A DNA stretch of 64,000 bases from Caprella mutica. Taxonomy: Eukaryota > Arthropoda > Malacostraca > Amphipoda > Caprellidae. Positions 53,938 to 64,000 of this stretch are shown here, piece by piece. Under the pieces are notes generated by a model that saw nothing but the letters and a program-made list of their open reading frames with translations, ran no database searches and was not told the DNA's origin. The position numbers and the translations under genes were made by a program. How positions within the stretch are numbered: the first letter of the stretch is position 1; every line of letters begins with the position of its first letter. The stretch is taken from NCBI GenBank assembly GCA_947561585.1, contig CANNZV010000839.1, forward strand, positions 186,001 to 250,000, written 5' to 3'.

Positions 53938-55240
53938 TGATAGGTAAAGAAAATATGAATTTGATATCTGTATAATTTGATTCAATCTCATATACATACA
54001 TATCTGATATCATTCTCTTTCGAAACCATATAAAAATAGACTAGAGAACCAAGAACAATCCTGTTGAGATACTAATTTACAAACAAATGTGCACGTACTA
54101 TATGATATTTTTTGCAAGATGTTGCAAAGCGACATTGCCCAGATTTTCAAGTGTCATCAATCACAAAGTTTACTGTGTAGTAATACATCAGGGATGGAAA
54201 GTTAGAGTTGATGGGAGAATGATGTTCCTTTTGTCTACGCATTAACATATGGACATATTTGATTGATACGTGTATGCAAGCGTCACTGGAAATTATTCTC
54301 TTATCCTATCTGCATACTATAGTGAATTATAAAATGAAATGCTAGCTGTATGTAATGTGATATTTCCATTTAATTTGGCATACTTACATATACTCTAATA
54401 GATAATAAATCTTCAAGGGATATTCCTCAATGAGATATAAAATAACAATTTGAATGATATTTTATTTATACAAATAATGCAATGTAGTTGCATGAAATCT
54501 TAAAGAAAAATATAGTTTAGAATGAGTTGTATGACAATCGAAAGCATACAGCGCGTTTTGAAAACATAATTTAAATATACTTTATATATGCCTACAATAA
54601 TTCTTTCAATTTCACTAATTTTTTTTAATTTGAATATTACAATGCTGAAATGTTAATTTTCTACATTATGAAGGGTCGGTGAAATTTTTGAATATAGAAA
54701 TTCGCAATGATGTTCTCAAAAACTCAATATATTTCGATGAAATAGAAATTATCTCCATCTATTCAATCATGTATATGCTGAAAATATGATTAATTTTTAC
54801 TTGAATTTAAACTTATCTGTATAAAAGTTAACGGAAAAATAGTCGAATAATATATATAATAATTGGGTTAAGGATTTATTGATGAAAAATAACAGAAACA
54901 AATATGTTTACAATTCTGCATTACTGTATCAAGCCATTCTGTAAATAGAAGTAGGAGACTTTTTTGCAGCTTTAATTGATTTAAATATAAGTAATTAAAT
55001 TTCTTGAGCCTACGATGAATAGCTACTTTTGATAGGGATATATTTTGTTTAATAAAATAATTATTTACCACTAATAGACATAACTGATACAATAACCCAA
55101 TATACAGAGACATGACAGAAGTAAATAGACACCAAGACAATTTTTATTTTTATTTTAAATTGATGCTTATGTTTATTTTCAAGTTACTATATTGTTAAAT
55201 TAACTTAGGTAAAGTGGATAATATTGTGTAGCGTAACTTT
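53938..55240. other. AT-rich stretch; a ~40-bp dispersed match
   Basis: The minus strand at about 55,095-55,140 reads TTGGTGTCTATTTACTTCTG then (T)CATGTCTCTGTATAT and is shared, same sense, with 61,160-61,200 on the plus strand. It may be the end of a Tc1-like element related to the fragment that follows. The 90-codon minus frame over it is not convincing as a protein. Confidence 0.4.
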
Positions 55241-55244
55241 TAGC

Positions 55245-55510
55245 GTGCCACGAACCAAGGGGGCCACAGAACTGTCAGAATTTCTGAGAGGACGAATCGT
55301 AGGTCAAAATGAAGGTGGTCTTAGTCAGCGAAAAATAAATGAAAATCTTTCGATATTCATGTCTTCTGCTAATAGAGTGATCGTACAATTCACAAAAGAG
55401 GGGAAAAAGTGCACTAAACCTCGTCTAGGTCGACCCAAGCCTTTTTGAAAGAATCTAGCGACTTGTGAAAAGAAATGTTGAGAAGGATCCACGCTGCATT
55501 GCTTCTGAAG
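55245..55510 (+). pseudogene. Tc1-like transposase remnant, N-terminal HTH part
   Basis: The frame from GTG at 55,245 reads [46 protein letters not shown] and KPRLGRPKP, the paired helix-turn-helix DNA-binding region and the GRPK AT-hook-like motif of Tc1 transposases. The usual ATG is GTG here. A TGA at 55,446 interrupts it. In the next phase the sequence continues with RLVKRNVEKDPRCIASEVAT (about 55,457-55,518), as expected of the family. After that, homology ends abruptly at the following insertion-like segment. Confidence 0.8.
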
Positions 55511-55530
55511 TAGCAACAAAAGCTAGTGTA

Positions 55531-55705
55531 AAGCCCCGTCCAGACGCTCCGACAAATGTCCAGATTTCTCTGAAATCAGGTGTTCGCGAGCAAATTTGTC
55601 CGCGATTTGGCAGGCAAATTTGTCCCCGATCACAAGAATCGAAACTGTCAATGACTTTCAACATGTTGGACAAATTTGTCCCCGAACAAGTGTTCGCGAC
55701 TGTTA
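55531..55705. repeat. Short element with AAATTTGTCCCCG words
   Basis: Begins AAGCCCCGTCCAGACGCTCC directly after the transposase fragment. It contains CAAATTTGTCCGCG, CAAATTTGTCCCCGATC and ACAAATTTGTCCCCGAAC, and the word TGTTCGCGA twice (near 55,581 and 55,691). It probably interrupts the Tc1 fragment. Its class is unknown. Confidence 0.5.
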
Positions 55706-55902
55706 TTAGAATGAATATTTGTAATATATGGAGAAAATTTGATAATTACTCTCATTTTAGATATGAAAGATTGAATTCATTATTTAGTAGTCTATTTATA
55801 TTATTTGATTGAGATTTTTGTAAATAAATTTGAATAAATTTTTGTATTTTTTAGAATAAATGTGATCAGTTATTTACAATTCTACATATTAGTTACTGAC
55901 TA

Positions 55903-56066
55903 GGGTAAGTTCCGAGTTATCGAACAGTTCCACATTCTCGGACACGTATTATAAATAATATAGGTACTAGCTATTTTAATTATCATTTAACTCTCATTCT
56001 AATCACTAGTTTTTCTTTCTTACTTTTCTGTAAATGTGGAACCGTCCCATAACTTGGTACTTACCC
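55903..56066. mobile_element. MITE, GTTATCGGACGGTTCCAC family
   Basis: The left arm GGGTAAGTTCCGAGTTATCG (preceded by TA) then AACAGTTCCACATT, and the right arm AATGTGGAACCGTCCCATAA then CTTGGTACTTACCC, are inverted over ~33 bp with a few mismatches. It encloses ~95 bp of AT-rich DNA. It is the same family as 17,474-17,693. TA flanks only the left end directly. Confidence 0.75.
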
Positions 56067-56204
56067 GGCCTATAAGTAGGTATGAATTATTTGGTTGTTT
56101 TTCCTAATTTTACTAGGTTAGTAGGTACCTACCTAACTAGTAAACATACAGTAATCTATTGAAGGCTTATAGGAAACCGTATTTAGAAGTGAGCGTAAAA
56201 CGTA

Positions 56205-56358
56205 CCCAGCTAACCATATCCTCTCTGTCCCGCGTGGGACAGAGGGGGACATCCCTCGCTAGCGAGGGATGTCCATATCCTCTGTCCCACGTCTTGAAAC
56301 CGGAGTGGGGTAAGACGTGGGACAGGTGGATGTCCACCTCTCTGTTTGGTTAGCTGGG
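56205..56358. mobile_element. 154-bp miniature of element A
   Basis: CCCAGCTAACCA at 56,205 and TGGTTAGCTGGG to 56,358 are perfect inverted ends. The interior has only palindromic end sequences (TCCCGCGTGGGAC, CCCTCGCTAGCGAGGG, CCACGTCTT) and no arrays or tRNA-like unit. Its right end touches the left end of copy 3 with no base between them. The outer flanks of the pair share TA. Confidence 0.9.
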
Positions 56359-56714
56359 CCCAGCTAACCAAAAGCTGTTTGTCCCACGTCTTAAGACGTC
56401 TGATACCCCTCGCTATAGAGGGATTTAAGACGTGGGGCGGGGGACATCAGACGTCTTGCAGACGTCTAACCCTCTTCAATTGCACAGGGGTCCCCCTCTG
56501 CAAGACGTCTGATCCCACGTCTTGTCCCCCTCTGACAGAGGGGGATATCCACCTGTCCCACGTCTTACCCCACTCCGTTTTCAAGACGTGGGACAGAGTG
56601 TGGATGTCCCTCGCTATAGAGGGATTTAAGACGTGGGACCTACGTGGGACAGAGTGCAGATGTCACTCGCTATAGAGGGAAGAGGGAAATAAGACGTGGG
56701 ACCCACGTGGGACA

Positions 56715-56965
56715 GAGTGAGTATTCAAGACGTGGGACAGAGTGAGTATTCAAGACGTGGGACAGAGTGGGAATATCCCCCTCTGCAAGACGTGGGACAG
56801 AGTGTGATGTCCCCCTCTGCAAGACGTGGGACAGAGTGCGGATGTCCCCCTCTGCATGACGTGGGACAGAGTGCGGATGTCCCCCTCTGCAAGACGTGGG
56901 ACAGAGTGCGGATGTCCCCCTCTGCAAGACGTGGGACAGAGTGTGGATGTCCCCCGCTGCAAGGG
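56715..56965. repeat. 35-bp minisatellite 1 of element A (copy 3)
   Basis: Starts with two short GTATTCAAGACGTGGGACAG units, then about six 35-bp units, one with a 1-bp loss (GTGTGATGTCC) and one with GCATGACG. Confidence 0.95.
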
Positions 56966-57031
56966 GGACATATCTCTCTTTTGGCTCAAACTAGTTCGGT
57001 TAATTGGGGTATATAAATATGTATAAGAAAT

Positions 57032-57254
57032 AAAAAAAGATCATACTAATTATTATTGCAATTTCTAACCATATTGCATATAGTGTATATGTACATTTGG
57101 CTGTATATCATTTATTTTAATATTACATATTGTTATATACAAATTAAATGGGAAGAAATGGAGAAAGAATTGTAGTGGTCATCTCGGGAATCTAACTCAG
57201 GACACTAGTGACATGTACTATTGAAGCCTGCGTCGCTACCTCTCAGCCATCCTG
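57032..57254 (-). pseudogene. Damaged copy of the Pol III tRNA-like unit
   Basis: Same position and length as in copies 1 and 2, and a run of seven T closes it (57,038-57,032). Box A is TGGCTGAGAGG, breaking the consensus Y, and box B is AGTTAGATTCC, losing the C of TTCGA. It is therefore predicted to be transcribed poorly or not at all. Confidence 0.55.
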
Positions 57255-57439
57255 AACATGGTAGAAGTAGTATTAAAATGATCTTTAACCAACTTGATTA
57301 CTTGCGTGCTTCTTAAAATTATTTTAAATAAACATAATTTAATATTCTACATATTGGTATCTTTTATTTTTTAATGTAAATGATAAGAATGTGTATAAAG
57401 TCATTTATTAATATTTGTAATGATAATGTTAATTAATGT

Positions 57440-58085
57440 TATTAACTACCTAATTACCTTTAACTGTTAATTAATATTACCTATAGTTACCTTCTGTTGA
57501 TATCACTACCTTATACCTATCTAGTTACTTACTAGAGTTTATTTATAACTACCTAGTAACCTACAAGTGATAACCACCAATCTGTACCTACTTGGTGGTT
57601 ATCACTACTTGCCTATTACGTAGTATTTATCAGTACCTACTTAGTTACCTACATTACTGTTTGTCAATACCTACCTAATTACCTACTGGTGTTTATCAAT
57701 GCCTACCTAGTTGCCTACATCTGCTTATCAATACCTAATTAGTTACCTTCTTGTGTTTAACATTGCCTACCTAGTGGCCTACAACTGTATATGAAAACCA
57801 ATATAGGTCCTAGTTAAATACTAGTATTCATCAATACCTACCTAGTTACCTACAACTGTTTGTCAATGCCTACCTAGTTATCTACTAGTGTTTATCAATG
57901 CTTATCTAGTTACCTATAACTGTTTGACAATACCTACCTAGATACCTACCAGTACCAATACCTACCTACCTAGTATACCTACTAGGTAGTGTTCATCAAT
58001 CCGTACCTACTTACCTACTACCTAGTATTATTCATCAATGCCTACTTAGATAGTAGATACCTACATCTGTTTATGAATACCTACC
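57440..58085. repeat. TACCTACCTAG-type array of element A (copy 3)
   Basis: Unit order follows copies 1 and 2, with private changes such as TACTTGGTGGTTATC and AGTTAAATACTAG. Confidence 0.85.
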
Positions 58086-58159
58086 TAGTTATGATACGTA
58101 AATAAAGCTTGAGATATATATACCTTTTTGGTATAACTTTTTCCCGCGTAAAACAGACG

Positions 58160-58735
58160 AGGGACAGAGAGGGACATCCCGCGTGGGACAGACGTGGGAC
58201 AGAGAGGGATATCCTGCGTGGGACAGAGAGGGATATCCTGCGTGGGACAGAGAGGGACATCCCATGTGGGACAGACGTGGGACAGAGAGGGACATCCAAT
58301 GTAGGACAGAGAGGGACATCCCGCGTGGGACAGACGTGGGACAGAGAGGGACATCCCGCGTACTTTTTCCCGCGTAAAACAGACGAGGGACAGAGAGGGA
58401 CATCCCGCGTGGGACAGACGTAGGACAGTGAGGGACATCCCGCGTGGGACAGAGAGGGACATCCCACGTGGGACAGACGTGGGACAGAGAGGGATATCCC
58501 GCGTGGGACAGAGAGGGACATCCCACGTGGGACAGACGTGGGACAGAGAGGGACATCCCGCGTGGGACAGAGAGGGATATCCCACGTGGGACAGACGTGG
58601 GACAGAAAGGGACATCCCGCGTGGGACAGAGAGGGACATCCTGCGTGGGACAGAGAGGGACATCGCACGTGGGACAGACGTGGGACAGAGAGGGACATCC
58701 CGCGTGGGACAGAGAGGGACATCCCGCTTGTGTAA
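58160..58735. repeat. 35-bp minisatellite 2 of element A (copy 3)
   Basis: Mixed 24- and 35-bp units, with the array-edge sequence recurring at about 58,365. It is followed by a perfect 34-bp palindrome at 58,752-58,785 (GGGATTTCAGACGTCTG and its complement) and CCCTCGCTAGCGAGGG. Confidence 0.95.
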
Positions 58736-59365
58736 GACGTGGGACGTGAGTGGGATTTCAGACGTCTGCAGACGTCTGAAATCCCCTGTCCCTCTCTGTC
58801 CCTCGCTAGCGAGGGATGTCCCCCTCTGTCCCACGCGGGACAGAGAGGAAATGGTTAGCTGGGTAGTTACCTTCTTGTGTTTAACATTGCCTACCTAGTT
58901 GCCTACAACTGTATATAAATACCAATATAGGTCCTAGTTACCTACAACTGTTTGTCAATACCTACCTAGTTATCTACTAGTGTTTATCAATGCTTATTTA
59001 GTTACCTATAACTGTTTGCCAATACCTACCTAGATACCTATTAGTGTTTACCAATACCTACCTACCTAGTATACCTACTAGGTAGTGTTCATCAATCCGT
59101 ACCTACTTACCTACTACCTAGTATTTTTCATCAATGCCTACCTAGTATTATTCATCAATGCTTACCTAGATACCTACATCTGTTTATGAATACCTACCTA
59201 GTTATGATACGTAAATAAAGCTTAAGATAGATATACCTTTTTGGTATAACTTTTTCCCGCGTAAAACAGACGAGGGACAGAGAGGGACATCCCGCGTGGG
59301 ACGAACGTGGGACAGAGAGGGATATCCCTCGTGGTACAGAGAGGGACATCCCACGTGGGACAGAG

Positions 59366-60005
59366 AGTCACAAGGAGTCACAAGGATAAAGGGACCATCA
59401 AAAGGCACAATATGCACATCCAAGGATGGCCCCTGTGCACAGCCAGCTGTGCGCTCGACGTTGGGTAAACAACGGAGCAAGGTGAATCTCTCTCCATCAC
59501 TTCCCACTTGGAACCTAAGCACTCCAAACCGTACTCCTAAACCTGACAAAGAAAGAACCTCCTCCATCAGGCGTAGGAGCAAAATTTGGGTAAAATCATT
59601 AGCTCCAAGTTTTATCCTGGACTTGGTCAGTCAAACCCGCCAATCACTGCCACCTTCACAGAGGCCGCATAAAGGCAGTCCCTGAGACGGTGACAGAACG
59701 CAGGGTGTGACCTGATCTCTCTAGCCACGGAAAGGCGCCAGGTTTTCTCTTAGTTGGTTGGTTGGAGTTGAAGTAAGAGTGCTATCAGAAAAGATAGCAA
59801 AGACTCTCATCTCAACTCCGAGGTCAAGTCATGGAGGCGCTTGACAGCTCAGTAAGCCAGCTCACTGAGTATCCTGTCAAGTCGCCTTTTGAATGAGTCA
59901 ACAGTCAGGCTGCTGACAATATTTTCTGGCAGTCTGTTCCAGACATTACAGATCTTTACCAGCATGAAGTTCTCCAGCTGAGCAGTGGTGAACCGAGGCG
60001 GAACC
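59366..60005 (-). mobile_element. 5'-truncated CR1-like LINE inserted in the array
   Basis: The reverse strand holds the end of a reverse transcriptase, then a ~460-bp GC-richer 3' region, then a tail in which CCTTGTGACT occurs twice in tandem (59,366-59,385). Element A minisatellite 2 flanks both sides, so the LINE inserted into the array. The 3' region has a stem-loop at 59,765-59,818 (GAGTTGAGATGAGAGTC pairing with the AGTTGAAGTAAGAGT side, loop near GCTATC). Extreme 5' truncation is usual for LINEs. Confidence 0.75.
59849..60004 (-). pseudogene. C terminus of non-LTR reverse transcriptase
   Basis: About 50 residues ending in TGA (59,849-59,851): VPPRFTTAQLENFMLV, KICNVWNRLPENIVSS, LTVDSFKRRLDRILSELAY. 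The WNxLPxxIV...SFKRRLD pattern is the hallmark of the C terminus of CR1-, L2- or Jockey-like reverse transcriptases. It is intact within this piece, but the catalytic domain is gone. The longer open frame upstream is element A satellite sequence, not LINE. Confidence 0.8.
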
Positions 60006-60794
60006 CGCGTGAGACAGAGAAAGACATCCCGCGTGGGACAGACGTGGGACAGAGAGGGGCATCCCGCGTGGGACAGACGTGGGACAGAGAGGGACATCCT
60101 GCGTGGGACAGAGAGGGACATCCCACGTGGGACAGAGAGGGACATCCCACGTGGGACAGAGAGGGATATCCCGCGTGGGACAGAGAGGTACATCCCACGT
60201 GGGACAGACGTAGGACAGAGAAGGACATCCCGCGTGCGACAGAGAGGAATATCCCACGTGGGACAGACGTGGGACAGAGAGGGACATCCCGCGTGCGACA
60301 GAGAGGGATATCCCACGTGGGACAGAGAGGGATATCCCGCGTGAGACAGAGAGGGACATACCGCGTGGGACAGACGTGGGACAGAGAGGGACATCCTGCG
60401 TGGGACAGAGAGGGACATCCCGCGTGGGACAGAGAGGGACATCCCACGTGGGACAGACGTAGGACAGAGAGGGACATCCCGCGTGCGACAGAGAGGAATA
60501 TCCCACGTGGGACAGACATGGGACAGAGAGGGACATCCTGCGTGCGACAGAGAGGGATATCCCACGTGGGACAGAGAGGGACATCCTGCGTGGGACAGAG
60601 AGGGACATCCCACGTGGGATAGACGTAGGACAGAGAGGGACATCCCGCGTGGGACAGAGAGGGACATCCCGCGTGGGAAAGACGTGGGATGTGAATGGGA
60701 TTTAAGACGTGGGACAGACGAGGAACATCCCGCTTGTGTAAGACGTGGGACGTGAGTGGTATTTCAGACGTTGGAAAGACGTGGGATTTCAGAC

Positions 60795-60925
60795 GTCTGG
60801 AGAAAAAAATACCCCCGCGGTCAAAAATCCCCGAGCAAAATACCCCCGGATAAAAACCCACGTGCAATAAACCCCTCGGACAAATACCCCACGGACAAAA
60901 ATCCCCGAGCAAAAAACCCCTGGTC
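60795..60925. repeat. CAAAAATCCCCGAG-type word array
   Basis: Seven units of 16-20 bp: ATACCCCCGCGGTCAAAAAT, CCCCGAGCAAA, ATACCCCCGGATAAAAACCC, CCCTCGGACAAATACC and so on, beginning at the point where element A copy 4 breaks off. No inverted partner was found. Confidence 0.8.
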
Positions 60926-61964
60926 TATATAAATAGCATAATTCATTTTTATTAATATATTTAACATTATTCAATGCGAACCAATAATTATTACATTTTC
61001 TTCGAAAATATAACAAATTGTTTTGTGCAAAATAAGGTATACCCAATTACCTATTTTATACTAAAAAAGTAAAGTAAACATTTTGTCACTATCAAACCAG
61101 TGATAATTATTTTTTTCTTTAGTTTTTGTAAATTACTTGTTTAAAGCAATAAACTGTTTTTCTTGGTGTCTATTTACTTCTGACATGTATCTGTATATCA
61201 TAATACGCAAAAAACAGCATCGGACCCCATAGTTACCCATTTTAAATCAAATGTACCAATCGATGAAACAATGGATATTATCATGAATACGTACGTCACA
61301 GAACCACAAATCCCTCCCCAGCCCAAATTCCAGAATATACACTAATTACGAAAGCTACATAAAATGTACTCAAAAGGCTAATGAAACTGCTTTCAACTTC
61401 AAAATTACAATATTGTCATGATATAATGGTGTCTCAATTGGGTCACCACTTGGAAAACATTTGCATATTTCTATATGGCAGCAACCCTAAAAATTATTTG
61501 ATAACACAAGACGAACATAAAACCCTGTATTCTACGTATGATTTGTTGATGACCTTTTACCCGTTTTAAAAAAGTAGCACATGCACACATCAGCTGATCA
61601 AAAGAAGATTAGAAAATAATTAGATACTGAAATATACCGCTGGATGTAAGGAGGACAGAAATTTCAATTTCCAGATATCCACTTCACTTTAGTAAACGGC
61701 CAACCGACAAAGGAAGAAGCCTAAAGTCCTGTATCCTTCCAAAATAGAAAATCTCAATTATCAAGTACTGCAAGGTACTATCTGATTCGTCACTTTTCGG
61801 CACTGAAATAAATCTTCACTTAGTGCCATATCTATCTCTCACACTAAATAATATTCAATCGAACACAATAACAATATATTTATCCTTCTGGTGGAGGAGT
61901 TTGGAAACTTAAATCAGAAATGAATTTAACACTGTTCAATTCTCTCTGATTACATTTATAAAGT
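60926..61964. other. AT-rich stretch, no gene seen
   Basis: Carries the ~40-bp match to the 55.1-kb region at 61,160-61,200. The 62-codon frame at 61,381-61,569 has no recognised domain. Nothing else is supportable. Confidence 0.45.
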
Positions 61965-62588
61965 TTAACCCTCCAGAGCTGGCGCTATATATGTAATTTA
62001 AAATGAATTGTGACACTGGGTCTGACAGACCCATAGTTGTTTTATCCAGATTTCAAGCTTTAAGAAGGTCTGATTTTGAAGAGTGAATGAATGAATAGAA
62101 AAATAATATTTGTACCTTTAATTTGCCTTGTGCAAAAAGAAAATAGCGAATAAACATAAAAAAAAACATTCAAAGTACATTCTCGCCATCACTTGTAACA
62201 AGGTCAGATTCAACTTCAAGTGAATCAAGCAAGCAATGAATTTATTCTATATCCATGATAAACCTTGTCAATAATAGTGAAAATCTACTTTAGCAATACA
62301 TTTTCTAGTTGAAAATGAAAATAAATGATAATTTAGGCAATAAAACTTGAAAACCAATACCATACATGAATGGTGTCGATGGGTCTGAAAGACCCATTTT
62401 ACCTTAAATTCCAATAAATATTCTCAACTAATCACTTCGAGAACTTGATCTTCCCATAGTAGGCTAATCTGCATCTACTTAAAAGGTAGTGAAAAGGTGA
62501 TCATTTAGGTTTATCTGAAAAATTAAAAAGAATGTTCGAAGAGTATGCCCTGTGTCTCACAGACCCAGCGCCACCTCTGAAAGGTTAA
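61965..62588. mobile_element. TTAA-flanked piggyBac-type MITE
   Basis: TTAACCCTCCAGAGCTGGCG (61,965) is inverted at CGCCACCTCTGAAAGGTTAA (to 62,588), and both ends include the TTAA typical of piggyBac insertion. Subterminal GGGTCTGACAGACCC and GTGTCTCACAGACCC lie inside, and GGGTCTGAAAGACCC again at about 62,381: three short hairpins on one theme. The interior is non-coding, so it depends on a transposase encoded elsewhere. Confidence 0.8.
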
Positions 62589-62740
62589 GAAGTGGAAATA
62601 CATTTTCATCGAATATTATTCATGTTGTCCACAAAACTTAAGAAATCTGACAAGTATTGGTCACATGTGATGTGCAAATTAGAATAACCCAGAGAAGAGT
62701 GTATATCTTATGGTTCTAGATCAATAATTTTGCTGAAAAC

Positions 62741-63432
62741 ACTTTCGCCGCACGACATATTTGTTGAAAATATGACAATTTTTAGCAGACTAAGGTTTAC
62801 TACAAAAATTTAAGTTTATTGAACAGCCTGTGTTAAATAAGTATTTAAAATTAATCAAATTATTTATTTACTATAAATTAAACAGTAATTATTTGTCTAG
62901 TTTTAATGCCATATATATGCTTGTTCTTAGTCCCATTATAAAAATTTCTAAATAAATTTAGTAGGGGTTTAACGTCTGCTTCGGCCATATCGTTTACCAT
63001 ATCGCTGACGTCAAAATGAAATTAATTGCAAAGGACTAGATGAAACAGTTATAAGGAAAAAAGGCTCCATGAATAATATGTGAAAATGCTTGAATGTAGA
63101 AAGGCTACTCTCTGAATGAAGTCACTTTCCAATGAATGTGACGAAATGGGACACAAGCACCGATGGCTGCACTCACTGATGGAAGAGGAAAATGAAGAGG
63201 TGATAGTAAATGAAGCCTACGAGCCTACCTAACACGAATCTAAGAACTTTTAAATAATTTTTAAATACAGTTAAATACAGTTATTTGTAAGTTCATCTGG
63301 ACATATGGGACCAATTTGTTTACCTTTTTAAATAATCACATTTTTCGGCGAAAGTATCGTTCGGCGAATGTGTCGTGCGGCGAATGTGACGTGCGGCGAA
63401 TGTGTTTTTGGTGGCAAATGGACCGTTCACCA
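62741..63432. mobile_element. Foldback-like element with CGGCGAATGTG array
   Basis: ACTTTCGCCGCACGACATAT at 62,741 is the inverse of units in the right array (63,343-63,432: CGGCGAAAGTATCGTTCGGC, GAATGTGTCGTGCGGCGAAT, GTGACGTGCGGCGAATG). The left has one unit, the right four or five. R290 copy f fills much of the centre. Confidence 0.55.
62964..63250 (-). repeat. R290 interspersed repeat, copy f
   Basis: Plus-strand reading GGGGTTTAACGTCTGCTTCG, CATATCGCTGACGTCAAAAT, GGAAGAGGAAAATGAAGAGG, TAAATGAAGCCTACGAGCCT is the reverse complement of copies a, b, c and e. It has about 25 bp extra near 63,000 (CATATCGTTTACCATATCGC, a local duplication). Confidence 0.7.
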
Positions 63433-64000
63433 TATCTTACTACATTAGGTACATCACCATTTCTCTTCTAACCCGCTGTTAACAGCACCGCTACACCTCT
63501 AACAACATCCATTAATACCATTTCAACTTCTACCACCAAGAAACTCATTCTCCGTTAAATTCAATCATTCAAGACCTCAGTCCAATATAACTTATATTAG
63601 CTCTGCAATCTGAAAATACTAAATTTCTTTTAATGAAACAAAAGAAACCCTATATTAACGTTAAAAGCAACAAATAGCATATCATATTCCATCTCATCTC
63701 TTTTATTCCTTTTTCGTAACTATTATTCTTTACACACCTTTCCATCCCTATCATCTCTCTTAGTCAACTCATATTATTATTTATTATATTTACTCTACTA
63801 TACTGTCAATTCTGTAGTACATATATTTATACCTACTTTTAAACACATACTTTTATCCCTTGTTACAAAAATCTCTAACTAAATATTGTCATTAAACTTA
63901 TCTTGTTTTTCTTGTCCCTACAACAAATTAGATTCCAATCAAAATAACTACTTCGTTGGCACGAGAATTATTCTTAAATTGAGAGTATTTCAAGAGAATT
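63433..64000. other. Pyrimidine-rich stretch, no gene seen
   Basis: C/T- and A-rich sequence with no open frame or repeat that I can support. It runs off the window edge. Confidence 0.5.

Larger units (their letters stand above)
56359..58863. mobile_element. Element A, copy 3 (2.5 kb)
   Basis: Perfect ends CCCAGCTAACCA and TGGTTAGCTGGG (58,852-58,863), with the same internal order as copies 1 and 2. It lies back to back with the 154-bp miniature. Its right flank is the middle of another element A (from 58,864), so it seems to have inserted into, or recombined with, that copy. The tRNA-like unit is damaged here. Confidence 0.9.
58864..60800. mobile_element. Element A, truncated copy 4 (ends missing)
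   Basis: Starts inside the TACCTACCTAG array (TAGTTACCTTCTTGTGTTTA, equal to about 57,743), continues through the array-edge sequence at about 59,205-59,265 and 35-bp minisatellite 2, is interrupted by a LINE tail, resumes at about 60,006, and stops at about 60,800 in the right segment just after CAGACGTCTGG. Both inverted ends, minisatellite 1 and the tRNA-like unit are absent. Confidence 0.8.

Noticed and set aside
54868..55140. 90-codon hydrophobic minus-strand frame
   Set aside because: AT-driven composition, no domain, and it overlaps a dispersed non-coding match.
59296..59685. 129-codon plus-strand frame with polar, Ser/Pro/Lys-rich sequence
   Set aside because: It begins in element A satellite and runs antisense to the LINE 3' region. 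The GC-richness of that region explains the open frame.

Overview
The window is AT-rich, repeat-dense metazoan nuclear DNA. The mobile-element content (BEL/Pao, Tc1, mariner-like, hAT-like and piggyBac-type remnants plus a CR1-like LINE tail) and the base composition suggest an arthropod, possibly a hemipteran. The species cannot be fixed from the sequence alone. I see no confident host gene, no rRNA, no functional tRNA and no CRISPR. Only three short exon-like pieces (near 6.7, 47.8 and 53.1 kb) and one isolated minus-strand ORF (49.7 kb) could belong to host genes, and all are weak.

Layout. 0-5 kb is mostly unannotatable AT-rich DNA with short degenerate arrays. 5.2-6.5 kb holds tandem repeats built on CAACGTTG-like words and then on GGAATATT words. 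7.5-10.7 kb is a mosaic of hAT-end-like tandem units and a fragmented repeat family. 10,684-14,265 is a TA-flanked element with 30-bp inverted ends enclosing a 2.4-kb array of a 16-bp unit. 15.8-21.8 kb has a 32-bp minisatellite, a TIR-bounded element (16,386-18,850) and a 61-bp satellite ending in a TIR-like sequence. 22.0-24.6 kb is a broken BEL/Pao retrotransposon: SAP domain, coiled coil, capsid region and zinc knuckles of gag joined directly to the tail of the integrase region, with the enzymatic part of pol missing. 26.8-27.2 kb is a decayed mariner-like transposase.

The dominant structure from 29 kb on is a 2.4-2.5-kb composite element (called element A here). It has 12-bp inverted ends reading CCCAGCTAACCA. 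Copies lie at 29,295-31,722, 42,634-45,162 and 56,359-58,863, with a 154-bp miniature at 56,205-56,358 and a truncated copy at 58,864-60,800 interrupted by a LINE tail. Inside each full copy, in order, are palindromic end sequences, a GC-rich 35-bp minisatellite, a minus-strand tRNA-Leu-like Pol III unit about 224 bp upstream of a T-run, a TACCTACCTAG-type array, a second 35-bp minisatellite sharing a 14-bp core with the first, and a long palindrome.

Between these copies lie several small elements whose inverted ends are themselves short tandem 'word' arrays (41.1-41.5, 46.6-47.7 and 62.7-63.4 kb; possibly 33.8-34.6 kb), resembling foldback elements. There are also TA- or TTAA-flanked MITEs, six copies of a ~290-bp interspersed repeat, and Tc1 transposase remnants. 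The best candidate for something undescribed is element A and its relatives: transposable units with CCCAG-type ends that carry minisatellites and, in element A, a Pol III module.
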